DNA from: Arachidicoccus sp.
Lineage (GTDB): Bacteria > Bacteroidota > Bacteroidia > Chitinophagales > Chitinophagaceae
DNA: 64,000 nt
Assembly (NCBI GenBank): GCA_028283605.1
Contig: JAPWKH010000009.1
Location: forward strand, 106,488 to 170,487
Direction: 5' to 3'
This document shows positions 20,361 to 29,920 of the stretch, one piece after another. The position numbers were made by a program, and so were the translations under genes. The notes beneath the pieces are model-generated. The model was not told the origin of the DNA. It searched no databases and was given only the letters and a program-made list of their open reading frames with translations. Position 1 is the stretch's first letter. Every line of letters begins with the position of its first letter.

Positions 20361-20495
20361 ACTTGTGGTGAAAAAAAATTATTGGTAAAAGTCTGTGAAT
20401 TAAAAATGCCTCGTCGTAACATTGAATTAATGTTGAAACAACGATAGCCGATGCATAAGACAAGAGACAAACAATAAAGTTTAAACTTGAAATTA

Positions 20496-21338
20496 TTATT
20501 TATAAAAATTTATTAAGCCTTCTATCGGATATTGTATAATTTTCCCAAATTCAAGCTCGTAATTCTTACATAATTCTTTCAATACATCTTTGAAGGCAAA
20601 TGCGATGCCGCCGGTAAAATGTAAAGGGTAGATCCAGGATTCCCGAAATTTATACACATGGCTTATAAAAAAATCATTTAAACCATCTTCAATAATATTC
20701 TCAATCATATAATGTCCGCGATGCTCCGATAGAAATTCCGTAAAGCTTGCGATGTATTTTGCCGCAAAGGGGTCACGATATACATGTTGCAAAATGATGT
20801 CTTTATCAATCTGATATTTCTGTTTAAAATCGTGCATAAGATCATCGTCGAAAGTGTGGTAGAGATAATATTGTATTACCTTCCTGCCGAGGTATGTGCC
20901 GCTACCTTCATCACCTAAAATATATCCGATTCCGTTCTGTTCTTTTATTATTTTTTTACCATTAAAATATGCAATTCCGCTCCCTGTTCCCAGTATGGAA
21001 ACTATTCCTTTTGCAGTGCCGCATGTTGCATGCGCGGAGGCAGCCAGGTCGGTATTAATATGAATAATTTTGCCCTGCGGAAATACTTTGGAAAATATTT
21101 TTTTGAGTAATTTTTTATTTGATTCCGCTGCCAATCCTGTTCCGTAAAAATATATTTCATCAATACCAATATTATTTATTTCAGACAATACCTGCGCACG
21201 AATAATTGCCTCGATTTCTTCAGCGGATAAATGATACGGACTGATGCCTTGTGTTTGAAAAGTTTTTTTTCTTTTGTTGTGCAATATTGCCCAACTGCAT
21301 TTGGAAGCGCCGCTGTCGGCAATAAGTTTTACAGACAT
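20496..21338 (-). CDS. BadF/BadG-type sugar kinase, N-acetylglucosamine kinase-like
   Basis: A 280-residue ASKHA-fold ATPase. The N-terminal phosphate loop is LIADSGASKCSWAI, the second motif is GIVSILGTGSGIAYF, and the third is YILGDEGSGTYLGRK, the pattern of N-acetylglucosamine kinases of the BadF family. It probably phosphorylates an amino sugar such as GlcNAc in the cytoplasm. It is divergent from the GH125 mannosidase across a gap of about 200 bases. Together with the GH20 gene this would suit use of GlcNAc released from glycans, although cell-wall recycling is also possible. Confidence 0.85.
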   Translation of the reverse strand: MSVKLIADSGASKCSWAILHNKRKKTFQTQGISPYHLSAEEIEAIIRAQVLSEINNIGIDEIYFYGTGLAAESNKKLLKKIFSKVFPQGKIIHINTDLAASAHATCGTAKGIVSILGTGSGIAYFNGKKIIKEQNGIGYILGDEGSGTYLGRKVIQYYLYHTFDDDLMHDFKQKYQIDKDIILQHVYRDPFAAKYIASFTEFLSEHRGHYMIENIIEDGLNDFFISHVYKFRESWIYPLHFTGGIAFAFKDVLKELCKNYELEFGKIIQYPIEGLINFYK

Positions 21339-21542
21339 GAGAAAATTTTTTAGAATCTAATTCTAAAATAGAACTAAAATATGATAAGACGATAAATTAA
21401 ACTGAGTTTATTTGCCAAACCGCAAAAAGTTGATTATTCGTTAATAAACCCGATGGTTTAATTTTTTTATTAACAATAAAGCAGGTTAAGAATAAATATG
21501 TTTTATTTTTAACCGATAGACAGAGAACAAACAAATCAATAG

Positions 21543-23018
21543 ATGGAAAGAAGAAAATTTATGCAGCAAACTGCCATGGCGAGTGCGGGAATATTAGCCG
21601 CGAAAATAGGATTCGGAAAAACATTGCAACAGCAATTCCCAATTGTCCGCAAACCATTAGGGCAAAGAAAATTTACCAGCCCTGCCGTAGAAAAACTGAT
21701 TAACGAAATACAAGCCAATGTCGGCAATAAAGAAATTGCATGGCTTTTTAATAATTGCTTCCCGAATACTTTAGATACTACAGTTGAGTATTCATTAATC
21801 GAGGGAAAGCCTGATACATTCGTCATAACAGGAGATATTGATGCGATGTGGCTACGGGACAGCACTGCGCAGGTAACGCCGTATTTGCCTTTGTGTAAAG
21901 AAGATGCAAGCCTTAAAAAATTGATCGAAGGCGTAATTCGCCGTCAGAACAAATGTATTATTATTGATCCTTATGCCAATGCATTTTATAAGGATGCAAC
22001 TAAAATCAGCGAGTGGAAAAAAACTGATATTACGGATATGAAACCCGGTGTGCACGAACGCAAATGGGAGATAGACAGTTTGTGCTATCCTATTCGGTTG
22101 GCTTATTTATTTTGGAAGCAAACAGGAGATACTGCGCCGTTTGACGAGCATTGGAAAGAAGCAATGACATTGGTAGTAAAAACGTTTAAAGAACAACAGC
22201 GAATTACCAATCAAGGGCCTTATTCTTTTAAAAGAGAAACTTCTTGGGCAACGGATGGTGTTCCATTGGATGGATATGGTTATCCATGTAAACCGAATGG
22301 GTTGATTCATTCAATGTTTAGGCCAAGCGATGATGCCACCATTTTCCCATATCTGATACCAAGTAATTTTTTTGCAGTAAAAGTGTTAGGGTATTTGGCG
22401 GAAATGTGGGAAGCCATTGGCAAAGATCCGCAAAAAGCTGCTGAAGCAAGGGCGCTGGCAAGAGAAGTTTATCTTGCACTTCAAAATGTATCTGTCATGC
22501 ATCCGAAATACGGAAAAATTTATCCTTATGAAGTAAACGGATACGGCAGTATAAATTTAATGGATGATGCAAATGTGCCTTCTTTGCTTGCAATGCCGTA
22601 TCTGGATACTGTGCCTGCTGCCGATATTACGTATGGCAATACACGTAAATATATATTATCAGACGATAATCCGTTTTATTTTAAAGGCACTTTGGCAGAA
22701 GGTATCGGAAGCCCGCATACAGGACTGAATAAAATATGGCCGATAGGCATTACTATGCGCGGCCTTACTTCTAAAGATGCAAAAGAAATAGCAGATTGTT
22801 TGGATATGCTTCGCATATCGCATGCAGGCACAGGTTTTATGCACGAGTCTTTTGATCCGAGCGCGCCTATAACTTTTACAAGAACTTGGTTTGCATGGGC
22901 AAATACATTATTCGGAGAATTTATCTGGAAAGTTTACAGAGAACATAAAGATTTATTGAAAGCGCCACCGCCACCACCAACGGCGCCATTGCAACCGGCG
23001 AATGGCAAAAAAAGTTAA
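21543..23018 (+). CDS. GH125 exo-alpha-1,6-mannosidase
   Basis: A 491-residue enzyme whose N terminus, MERRKFMQQTAMASAGILAA, looks like a twin-arginine or related signal (R-R-K-F-M). The mature part shows the GH125 hallmark MWLRDSTAQV near residue 102 and continues with KRETSWATDG and SPHTGLNKIWPIGI. GH125 enzymes are metal-independent and invert at the anomeric centre; known members remove alpha-1,6-linked mannose from N-glycan-type substrates. The C terminus is a Pro-rich tail (APPPPPTAPLQP). It stands opposite a BadF-type sugar kinase, which supports a role in glycan use. A perfect stem-loop follows. Confidence 0.93.
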   Translation: MERRKFMQQTAMASAGILAAKIGFGKTLQQQFPIVRKPLGQRKFTSPAVEKLINEIQANVGNKEIAWLFNNCFPNTLDTTVEYSLIEGKPDTFVITGDIDAMWLRDSTAQVTPYLPLCKEDASLKKLIEGVIRRQNKCIIIDPYANAFYKDATKISEWKKTDITDMKPGVHERKWEIDSLCYPIRLAYLFWKQTGDTAPFDEHWKEAMTLVVKTFKEQQRITNQGPYSFKRETSWATDGVPLDGYGYPCKPNGLIHSMFRPSDDATIFPYLIPSNFFAVKVLGYLAEMWEAIGKDPQKAAEARALAREVYLALQNVSVMHPKYGKIYPYEVNGYGSINLMDDANVPSLLAMPYLDTVPAADITYGNTRKYILSDDNPFYFKGTLAEGIGSPHTGLNKIWPIGITMRGLTSKDAKEIADCLDMLRISHAGTGFMHESFDPSAPITFTRTWFAWANTLFGEFIWKVYREHKDLLKAPPPPPTAPLQPANGKKS

Positions 23019-23040
23019 GATGTTCCTGATAGAAATATTT

Positions 23041-23096
23041 ATCGTTAATTAATTCACTCTTGAATAAGGAAAGAATTAATTAACGATTTTAATTTT
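23041..23096. terminator. Bidirectional terminator between GH125 and recN
   Basis: A perfect 15-bp inverted repeat pairs 23041-23055 with 23073-23087 and is followed by TTTAATTTT. It lies between two convergent genes and could end both transcripts. Confidence 0.85.
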
Positions 23097-23120
23097 AGCC
23101 AGTCTTTATAAATGAGCAGA

Positions 23121-24782
23121 TTAATCTTCAGTCATTTCTCTGGCGCTTTGTAATGCAGCGCCCGTGGGCTTTTCGCCTCCAAGCATTTGCGCTATGGAAT
23201 AAATACTTTCGTCTTTGTTCAGTATTTTAATATTGGTCTTAATACCTTGTTGAGAAACTTCTTTGAATACATAAAAATGCGTATGGGATTTCGCTGCAAT
23301 TTGCGGCTGATGCGTAATCGCAATTACCTGCAAATTTGCAGAAAGTTCTTTCATAATGATGCCTACTTGCTTTGCTGCTTCTCCCGAAATACCTGTGTCT
23401 ATTTCATCGAAAATTAATGTGGGCAATTCAACTGACTGCGCAACCAGTGATTTAATGCAAAGCATTAAACGGCTAAGTTCGCCGCCGCTTGCGACTTTGC
23501 GGATCGGCTCAAAACGATTGCTTTTATTGGCATCGAACAGAAATTCGATTTGGTTGATACCGTAAAAGTTTAATGCAGTATCTTCTTTCAATTGTATTTT
23601 TAATGTTGCATTCGGCATTCCGATACGATGGAGTTTTTCGTTTACGGCGATTTCTATTTTCGGAATTTGTTTTTGCCTGGCGTCGGACAATTTTTTTGCC
23701 AAAGCAAAAGCCTCTTTTTCCAATAATTCTTTTAGTTTTTCCTGCTTTTCAATTTCTTCATCGATGTTTAATACAGCTTCTAATTTTTCCGATAATTCAT
23801 TCTGTATTTGTAATAACTCATTCGTTGTGGAAACGCCGTGTTTTTTCAATAATTTGTATCCTGCCGAAATTCTTTCATTAATTATTTGCATGCGTTCTTC
23901 ATCTGTTCCGAATGCTTCGGAAAGATCTTCTGTTTCACGCGCTATATCTTGCAATTCTATTTGTGTGCTGCGCAATCTTGATACAATTTCATCTATTTGT
24001 TGATGGAATTCTTTATAAGCATCCAGTTTGTTGATGATTTGTTTTAAGGATTGCACAATCGGATTTTCATTTTCCTGCAACAAATAATTTGCTTCGCTTA
24101 AAGATGTTTTTATTTCTTCGGCATTGGAAAGCAATTGTAATTCTGCATCGAGATTTTCCAATTCGTTTTCTGCAAAATTCATTTCGCTCAATTCGTTGTA
24201 TTGATATTGATGAAAGTCTGATTCTTTTGTAAAACTATTTTTTTGGTTGATTAATTTTTCTACGGCTGATTTGGCCGAAATCCACTGTTTGTAAGTGTTT
24301 TGATATTGGATTAATAATTTATCATTACCTGCAAGGGCGTCCAAAACTTTTCGCTGAAAATCTGTATCGCCTAATTGCAGTGTATCAAACTGCTGATGTA
24401 AATCTACGAGAAATGATGCCAGTTCTTTTAATTGTTGCAGGCTTACCGGCGTATCGTTGATGAACGCGCGAGATTTTCCTGCGGAAGAAATTTCACGGCG
24501 GATGATTAATTCGCCTTCATTATCCAGTTCATTTTCCGATAAAAAATTCTGTATGGAAGATTGATTCTTGTTGAATGAAAAATTACATTCAACCACACAT
24601 TTTTTTTCTTTGTATTGCAATACGGAAGTATCCGCGCGAGCGCCAAGTATGAGAGATAGCGCACCCATTAAAATACTTTTGCCAGCGCCCGTTTCGCCGG
24701 TAATGATATTTAATCCTTCGGTAAAGAAAATATCTATTTCATCAATGATGGCAAAGTTTGATATGTGAAGTTGAGTGATCAA
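23121..24782 (-). CDS. recN: DNA repair protein RecN
   Basis: A 553-residue SMC-like ATPase. Walker A is GETGAGKSILMGAL near residues 31-38, the middle is a long coiled coil (about 150-380), and the C-terminal half has the signature VASGGELSRLMLCIKSL and Walker B LIFDEIDTGISGE. RecN takes part in double-strand-break repair by homologous recombination, and its length matches the family. It starts 67 bases downstream of dusB on the same strand. In many bacteria it is SOS-induced; I see no LexA-type box here. Confidence 0.96.
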   Translation of the reverse strand: MITQLHISNFAIIDEIDIFFTEGLNIITGETGAGKSILMGALSLILGARADTSVLQYKEKKCVVECNFSFNKNQSSIQNFLSENELDNEGELIIRREISSAGKSRAFINDTPVSLQQLKELASFLVDLHQQFDTLQLGDTDFQRKVLDALAGNDKLLIQYQNTYKQWISAKSAVEKLINQKNSFTKESDFHQYQYNELSEMNFAENELENLDAELQLLSNAEEIKTSLSEANYLLQENENPIVQSLKQIINKLDAYKEFHQQIDEIVSRLRSTQIELQDIARETEDLSEAFGTDEERMQIINERISAGYKLLKKHGVSTTNELLQIQNELSEKLEAVLNIDEEIEKQEKLKELLEKEAFALAKKLSDARQKQIPKIEIAVNEKLHRIGMPNATLKIQLKEDTALNFYGINQIEFLFDANKSNRFEPIRKVASGGELSRLMLCIKSLVAQSVELPTLIFDEIDTGISGEAAKQVGIIMKELSANLQVIAITHQPQIAAKSHTHFYVFKEVSQQGIKTNIKILNKDESIYSIAQMLGGEKPTGAALQSAREMTED

Positions 24783-24849
24783 TGATTTGAGTTAAAAAAT
24801 CAAAAATAAAAAGGAAGTACCAAGAAGAAATTAAATAAAAAATAAATTT

Positions 24850-25893
24850 TTATTTCGCCGTTTCGCAATTTGGTGCACCTTCAGCAAATGTCCACAAATG
24901 TTTTTCTGCTACAAACCCATCATATCTTTCTAAAATTTCATTCAGCACTTCATCTATTTCTTTAGAAGTATTCAGCTGCACCAAACGGCTTCGAAACTCT
25001 TTAATGTTTGGAAATCCTTTTAAGTAATTGGTGTAATGCCTGCGCATTTCTTTTATCCCTACAACCGGTCCTTTCCATGCAAGCGAATATTTTAAATGCT
25101 GGCGAATTACAGCTACTCTTTGCTGAACGGTTGGCAATGGCAGATATTTCCCACTTTTCAAATAATGTTTTATCTCATCAAAAATCCAAGGATAACCAAT
25201 TGCCGCACGGCCGATCATTATGCCATCAACACCATAACGGTTTTTATATTCCAGCGCTTTTTCCGGAGAATTAATATCGCCATTTCCAAAGACGGGAATA
25301 TGTATGCGCGGATTATTCTTTACTTTTCCTATCAAAGTCCAATCGGCTTCTCCTTTATACATTTGGCAACGTGTGCGCCCATGAATGGAAAGCGCAGCAA
25401 TACCAGCATCCTGCAATCTTTCCGCAACTTCTTCAATGTTTTTTGAATCGTCGTCCCAACCCAATCGCGTTTTTACAGTAACAGGGAGATTGGTATTTTT
25501 AATTACGGATTTTGTAAGTCTAACCATTAAATTCACATCTTTCAAAACACCTGCGCCTGCACCTTTTGTAACTACTTTTTTTACCGGACAACCAAAATTA
25601 ATATCTACCAAATCCGGATTTACGGTTTCCACGATTGCGGCGCTCAGGCCCATTGCTTCTTCATCGCCGCCGAATATCTGAATGCCGATTGGCCTTTCTT
25701 CTTCAAAAATATCGAGCTTTCGCCGGCTTTTGATAGCATCGCGAATCAAACCTTCGCTGCTGATAAATTCCGTGTACATTAAATCTGCGCCATTCGTTTT
25801 ACAAACTGAACGAAAAGGTGGATCGCTCACATCTTCCATCGGTGCGAGAAGTAACGGAAATTCGGGAAGTTGTATATTGCCTATTTTTATCAA
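24850..25893 (-). CDS. dusB: tRNA-dihydrouridine synthase (DusB-like)
   Basis: A 347-residue FMN enzyme that reduces uridine in the D-loop of tRNA using NADPH. The TIM barrel begins with LLLAPMEDVSDPPFR. The active-site cysteine is Cys102 in VDINFGCPVKKVVTKGAGA. The FMN-phosphate site is in the VDGIMIGRAAIGYPWIF stretch. The C-terminal helical domain matches the DusB type. It lies upstream of recN on the same strand. The exact uridine position modified cannot be read from the sequence. Confidence 0.93.
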   Translation of the reverse strand: MIKIGNIQLPEFPLLLAPMEDVSDPPFRSVCKTNGADLMYTEFISSEGLIRDAIKSRRKLDIFEEERPIGIQIFGGDEEAMGLSAAIVETVNPDLVDINFGCPVKKVVTKGAGAGVLKDVNLMVRLTKSVIKNTNLPVTVKTRLGWDDDSKNIEEVAERLQDAGIAALSIHGRTRCQMYKGEADWTLIGKVKNNPRIHIPVFGNGDINSPEKALEYKNRYGVDGIMIGRAAIGYPWIFDEIKHYLKSGKYLPLPTVQQRVAVIRQHLKYSLAWKGPVVGIKEMRRHYTNYLKGFPNIKEFRSRLVQLNTSKEIDEVLNEILERYDGFVAEKHLWTFAEGAPNCETAK

Positions 25894-26013
25894 TGCTGAA
25901 TTATAAATTAAAAATTAAATATGCCGTTCAACACAAATCATACATCGTAAATCCTAAATTATAGATTACAATGTATCTTCGCGGCAAATTTACATTCAAT
26001 ATTTTTCATTACA

Positions 26014-26934
26014 ATGAATGAAGAAAATACTTGGTTTCAAAAACCGGATTATCCGGGTTACAGGCAGTTTTTAATTTTACTGGGGATAACCTGCGCGGGT
26101 CTTTTGTTAATGGGGTTAATCAGCGTATTTGTTTTACTGGCACACTATGGAGTCAATTTTAAAGCAGCAGATATTAATAATATGCCTTATGGATTAATGA
26201 TATATCTTACCATTGTTCAGGATGTGTGTTTATTTGCTTTGCCTGCAATTACTTTTGCGTTGATCGTAAAAAGGCGAACGGATTATTTCAACTTACATAC
26301 TAAAAATAATGTGCAGTTGTGGCTTGTTGTTGTTCTGATAGCTTTAGCTTGTTTGCCGGTTAGTGATTTGCTTGGTCAATTGACAGAAAAAATTCCTTTA
26401 TCAAAAGAATGGTATAATTATTTTAAAATAAAAGAAAATGAGTATGATACAGCAGCGTTGATGCTTATTAATTTAACGTCTGTAAAATATTTTATTATAT
26501 CTCTTATCATGATTGCATTATTGCCTGCAATTGCCGAAGAACTTTTTTTTCGCGGCGCATTGCAACAGGTGATGATCAAATGGTACGGAAATCCGATTGC
26601 GGGAATCATTGTTAGTGCCGTTATTTTCAGCGCATTTCACATGTCATATTTTGGGTTTCTGTCAAGAACAATGCTCGGTATTGTATTGGGACTGGTTTAT
26701 TATTACGGAAAAAATATCCGGCTTAATATGTTGATACATTTTATCAATAACGCTTCTGTACTGATAGGGCTGTATATTATGTATGGAAGCAAACCTTTGA
26801 CCTCGGTAATGCTGGATAATAGTTCGGCTTCTTCAGGATGGTATTTACAAATGGCGGCATTAATTGTATTAATTATCTTAATGAAGTTTTTTATAAAAAA
26901 ATCAGAAACCGATAACATAGTTGACAGCAAATAG
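26014..26934 (+). CDS. CPBP family intramembrane glutamic endopeptidase
   Basis: A 306-residue membrane protein with about eight hydrophobic segments. The Abi/CAAX-protease motifs are all present: EELFFRGALQ near residues 174-183 (E-E-x-x-x-R), the F-x-x-x-H motif in FSAFHMSYFGFL, and HFINNA near residue 247. The family includes eukaryotic-type CAAX prenyl proteases and bacterial proteins linked to bacteriocin self-immunity; the substrate here is unknown. It is followed by cdsA on the same strand with a gap of 49 bases. Confidence 0.88.
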   Translation: MNEENTWFQKPDYPGYRQFLILLGITCAGLLLMGLISVFVLLAHYGVNFKAADINNMPYGLMIYLTIVQDVCLFALPAITFALIVKRRTDYFNLHTKNNVQLWLVVVLIALACLPVSDLLGQLTEKIPLSKEWYNYFKIKENEYDTAALMLINLTSVKYFIISLIMIALLPAIAEELFFRGALQQVMIKWYGNPIAGIIVSAVIFSAFHMSYFGFLSRTMLGIVLGLVYYYGKNIRLNMLIHFINNASVLIGLYIMYGSKPLTSVMLDNSSASSGWYLQMAALIVLIILMKFFIKKSETDNIVDSK

Positions 26935-26983
26935 GTTAATAGTAAACGGCAAATTTTTTTAATTTTTAATTTTTAATTACTTC

Positions 26984-27928
26984 GTGGCTCTTAACAAACA
27001 AACTTTTCAGGTACGCACGCTCACTGCAATTATTTTTGTAGTTATAATGCTGTGTGGATTATTGATAAATCAGTGGACTTTTTTCTTATTATTTTTCATC
27101 ATCCACTGGGGATGCTGGAAAGAATTTATAAAATTATATGAAAAAATAAACGTGCGCTATGCAGACGTTGCTTCCAAATCAAAGGAGGCTCCAATGCTGA
27201 TTGGATGCGGCTTTTTGATCTTTTGCCTTCCGCATTATTTTAAAATTAATCAGTATGTAAAAGTGTATTATATCGGTATATTTATATTCCTTGCAGGCTT
27301 GTTATATTTTTTGTTCAGGCTGTTGAAAGAAGACCAAAGCAGGAGAGGAGTTTTACTTAAATATTCTTTTTTAGGCCTTATATATATTTCTCTTACATGG
27401 GGCGCAATGATTAATCTTAGTAACCTGAATTTAGTTCAGATGCCATTAAACAATCAAGACTCACTACCATTAAGAATTCTTAATACTGATATTTATGATT
27501 TAGGGTATATTGCCGCTCTTACATTGATTGGTTCTATTTGGATTAATGATACGATGCAATATATTGTCGGCTCATTAATCGGCAAAACGCCTTTCTCACA
27601 AATATCTCCTAATAAAACGCTGGAAGGTACACTGGGCGGTAGTTTGCTGTGTGTCGTTATAATTGGTTTGATTGGATATATTTATAAGCACGAATTTGTG
27701 AGCTTGTTTGTGTACATCGCTTTAGTGGCTGCAATTGTAGGAACTTGCGGAGATTTGTTGGAGAGTAAAATTAAGCGTATGGCTGGCGTAAAAGACAGTG
27801 GTAATTTAATGCCGGGACACGGTGGTTTTTTAGACAGATTCGATAGTCTGATTTTATCCGTACCATTTGTGTGGATTGCCATTGAAGCAATAGTTTATAT
27901 TATAACAAATAAACAATTTGGCGGGTAA
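26984..27928 (+). CDS. cdsA: Phosphatidate cytidylyltransferase
   Basis: A 314-residue membrane enzyme with a GTG start. It makes CDP-diacylglycerol, the precursor of all major phospholipids. About eight hydrophobic helices are present. The CDP-transferase signature lies near the C terminus: VGTCGDLLESKIKRMAGVKD followed by MPGHGGFLDRFDSL. Family knowledge places the catalytic acidic residues in this segment. It lies 49 bases after the CPBP gene and converges with the DUF2851 gene after 14 bases. Confidence 0.95.
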   Translation: MALNKQTFQVRTLTAIIFVVIMLCGLLINQWTFFLLFFIIHWGCWKEFIKLYEKINVRYADVASKSKEAPMLIGCGFLIFCLPHYFKINQYVKVYYIGIFIFLAGLLYFLFRLLKEDQSRRGVLLKYSFLGLIYISLTWGAMINLSNLNLVQMPLNNQDSLPLRILNTDIYDLGYIAALTLIGSIWINDTMQYIVGSLIGKTPFSQISPNKTLEGTLGGSLLCVVIIGLIGYIYKHEFVSLFVYIALVAAIVGTCGDLLESKIKRMAGVKDSGNLMPGHGGFLDRFDSLILSVPFVWIAIEAIVYIITNKQFGG

Positions 27929-27942
27929 TATAGCACATAAGT

Positions 27943-29211
27943 TTATTGCTTCTGTTTTAATACTGTATGCCCAACTGAACAATTAAGGCACATTTTTTTA
28001 TCACAATAATTATTTTTCAATTCTAGCAAAGCCTGACTATCAAATGCTGATTGGCATGCCACTCCGAAACTTCGCCACGAGCGGATGATAGCGTTGTTTT
28101 CAGCTTTTATTTCTGATAATAAGCGCATGGCTTTTTCTTTATACATTTCTGATTGATTGATTTCTCCATAAGCAAATAAAACAGGGATTACGGTGTTGAT
28201 AAGAATGATGTCAATCGTAGGCTGTCCAATATGTTTTGGATTTGCTTCGTGCGGCATATCGTTTAAAGTATAATGCGTATCCCAATAATTACCGGCTTTG
28301 GATTCAAACATTTCTTTGAATCCATTATAGTTGGAAGTCTCTAATATTTTTGAGAAAAGATGATTGGAATTGTATATGAGAGCGGCCAACTGAGCAAGTC
28401 TTACTGTAGGAAAATTTTGCGGGCGCATTCTTAAAAATTTTGGTTTGTATGTTACTGCCTGCAAATTGTATTTGATGCGGAGATATTCATATTCTTTCTG
28501 AAGTGCTCTTGCATAATCATTGTGCTGATGCTCTTGTAGTAGTCCGCATTGCCCAAATAGCAATGCTTCAAGCGTACTGAGTTGATGTTTATTCTTGGCT
28601 AAAATTATTAATGGCAATGATTTTGCCAAATCAAAAAATATATCGGTATTTACTTTTGCGCCAAAATTTTTTGCTAATAGTTGCCAAAATGTTTCACTCC
28701 AGTCCTGATTATTAAAGGTTAATAATTCTCTGACCTCCTGCGATTTTCTTTCCAGTCTTTCAGCGAGCAGGTGGTCTTTCCAAACGAGCCATTGTAAATG
28801 ATTTAATACCGGTAAATATTTTTCACACGGAATAAAGAAATTATTGTTCATTAACGTTTCGTAAGTGTACAACATGGATGATGCTACGAGTGGCTGTAAT
28901 TCCAGTGTCGGGAAATTTGTACCAGGAATTTCTTTGTCATGTTCCCAAACTACATGTAGAATAATATTGTTGTAGTTCTTGTCATTGCTATGATTATGCA
29001 ATAGCCAGTCGGAGCTTTTTACATGCAATTCTATATTGCCTGCAAGTATCGTATTGTTGATTTTAATTTTACCGTTAATAAAATCGGGCCCTTGGTTCTT
29101 ATTCAAAATTCCGCTGTGAAGAATAATCAATTGTTCTCCATCTGTGGTTGATAAATCCCTGGCATTAAAATACCGGAATTGCCATATAAATTGCAGTAAG
29201 TTTTCTTGCAT
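27943..29211 (-). CDS. DUF2851 family protein
   Basis: A 422-residue protein with the profile of DUF2851, a family common in Bacteroidota: N-terminal LQFIWQFRYFNARDLSTTDG, then IINNTILAGNIELHVKSSDWL-type residues, H-N-H-S-N-D-K-N-Y-N-N, and a C-terminal C-x2-C motif (KKMCLNCSVG). No signal peptide or membrane helix is visible. The function is not known, and the early part resembles a nuclease-like fold only loosely. It starts 35 bases after another Bacteroidota-type hypothetical gene on the same strand. Confidence 0.85.
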   Translation of the reverse strand: MQENLLQFIWQFRYFNARDLSTTDGEQLIILHSGILNKNQGPDFINGKIKINNTILAGNIELHVKSSDWLLHNHSNDKNYNNIILHVVWEHDKEIPGTNFPTLELQPLVASSMLYTYETLMNNNFFIPCEKYLPVLNHLQWLVWKDHLLAERLERKSQEVRELLTFNNQDWSETFWQLLAKNFGAKVNTDIFFDLAKSLPLIILAKNKHQLSTLEALLFGQCGLLQEHQHNDYARALQKEYEYLRIKYNLQAVTYKPKFLRMRPQNFPTVRLAQLAALIYNSNHLFSKILETSNYNGFKEMFESKAGNYWDTHYTLNDMPHEANPKHIGQPTIDIILINTVIPVLFAYGEINQSEMYKEKAMRLLSEIKAENNAIIRSWRSFGVACQSAFDSQALLELKNNYCDKKMCLNCSVGHTVLKQKQ

Positions 29212-29246
29212 AAGATAATTGGATTATCTATAACAATTTACAACAA

Positions 29247-29810
29247 TTATATTAATCTTTTCGAGATTGTATTGTCAATTTTTTTGAATAAATGGTGTGG
29301 CTTATACACACGCCAATCTTCAATCTCCATTAATTCTATGAAATACTGTAGCTTGTATTTTTTAAATTCTGCGGCGGCGGGAGAGGATAAATTAAGGATG
29401 ACAAGCCAGCCTTCATCGTCGGCAATTTCTTCGAACCATTCTTCATAATAATCTTTACCTCCGTAATGAAAATTCAATACATTTTCTCCAATAAAAATAA
29501 AATGAGAAATTCCTTCCAATTCCAATATATCGGCAAGGTCGTATTTTAAAGTCATTATATCGTTTTCGATGGCATCATTCCATTCTCCGATAAGTTCTAT
29601 TACGGCAAATCTCATTTCATAATCTGCATACAAAATTTTGCAGTACAATGTACGGCTGCCGAAATCGTCCCATTGAGGATGGATATAGAAGTTATAAATG
29701 GCTTGCGAAAACTCAAATTCACTGTATTCGCGCCCGTAAAACGGCGAACGTTCATCTTCTTCCGCAGTATATAAATCGCGCCAGTTATAAAATGGTTCTA
29801 TTGTATGCAC
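29247..29810 (-). CDS. Conserved hypothetical protein
   Basis: A 187-residue acidic, aromatic-rich cytoplasmic protein (FYNWRDLYTAEEDERSPFYG at the start). It has no signal peptide or transmembrane segment, and no known motif was recognised. The repeated E-E/W-F patterns (YYEEWFEEIADDEGWLVILN) are typical of an alpha/beta protein without a clear catalytic signature. It is probably co-transcribed with the DUF2851 gene, 35 bases downstream. I recognise the general type from Bacteroidota but can assign no function. Confidence 0.75.
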   Translation of the reverse strand: MHTIEPFYNWRDLYTAEEDERSPFYGREYSEFEFSQAIYNFYIHPQWDDFGSRTLYCKILYADYEMRFAVIELIGEWNDAIENDIMTLKYDLADILELEGISHFIFIGENVLNFHYGGKDYYEEWFEEIADDEGWLVILNLSSPAAAEFKKYKLQYFIELMEIEDWRVYKPHHLFKKIDNTISKRLI

Positions 29811-29920
29811 AGAAATATTTTTATAAAGTTATAAAAATTGCACACCAAATAATTTAGCTTACAGAAGAATTAACGAATATTAAAAATTAAAGCCGAGCTG
29901 CAGTTTTTTTTACACGATTT

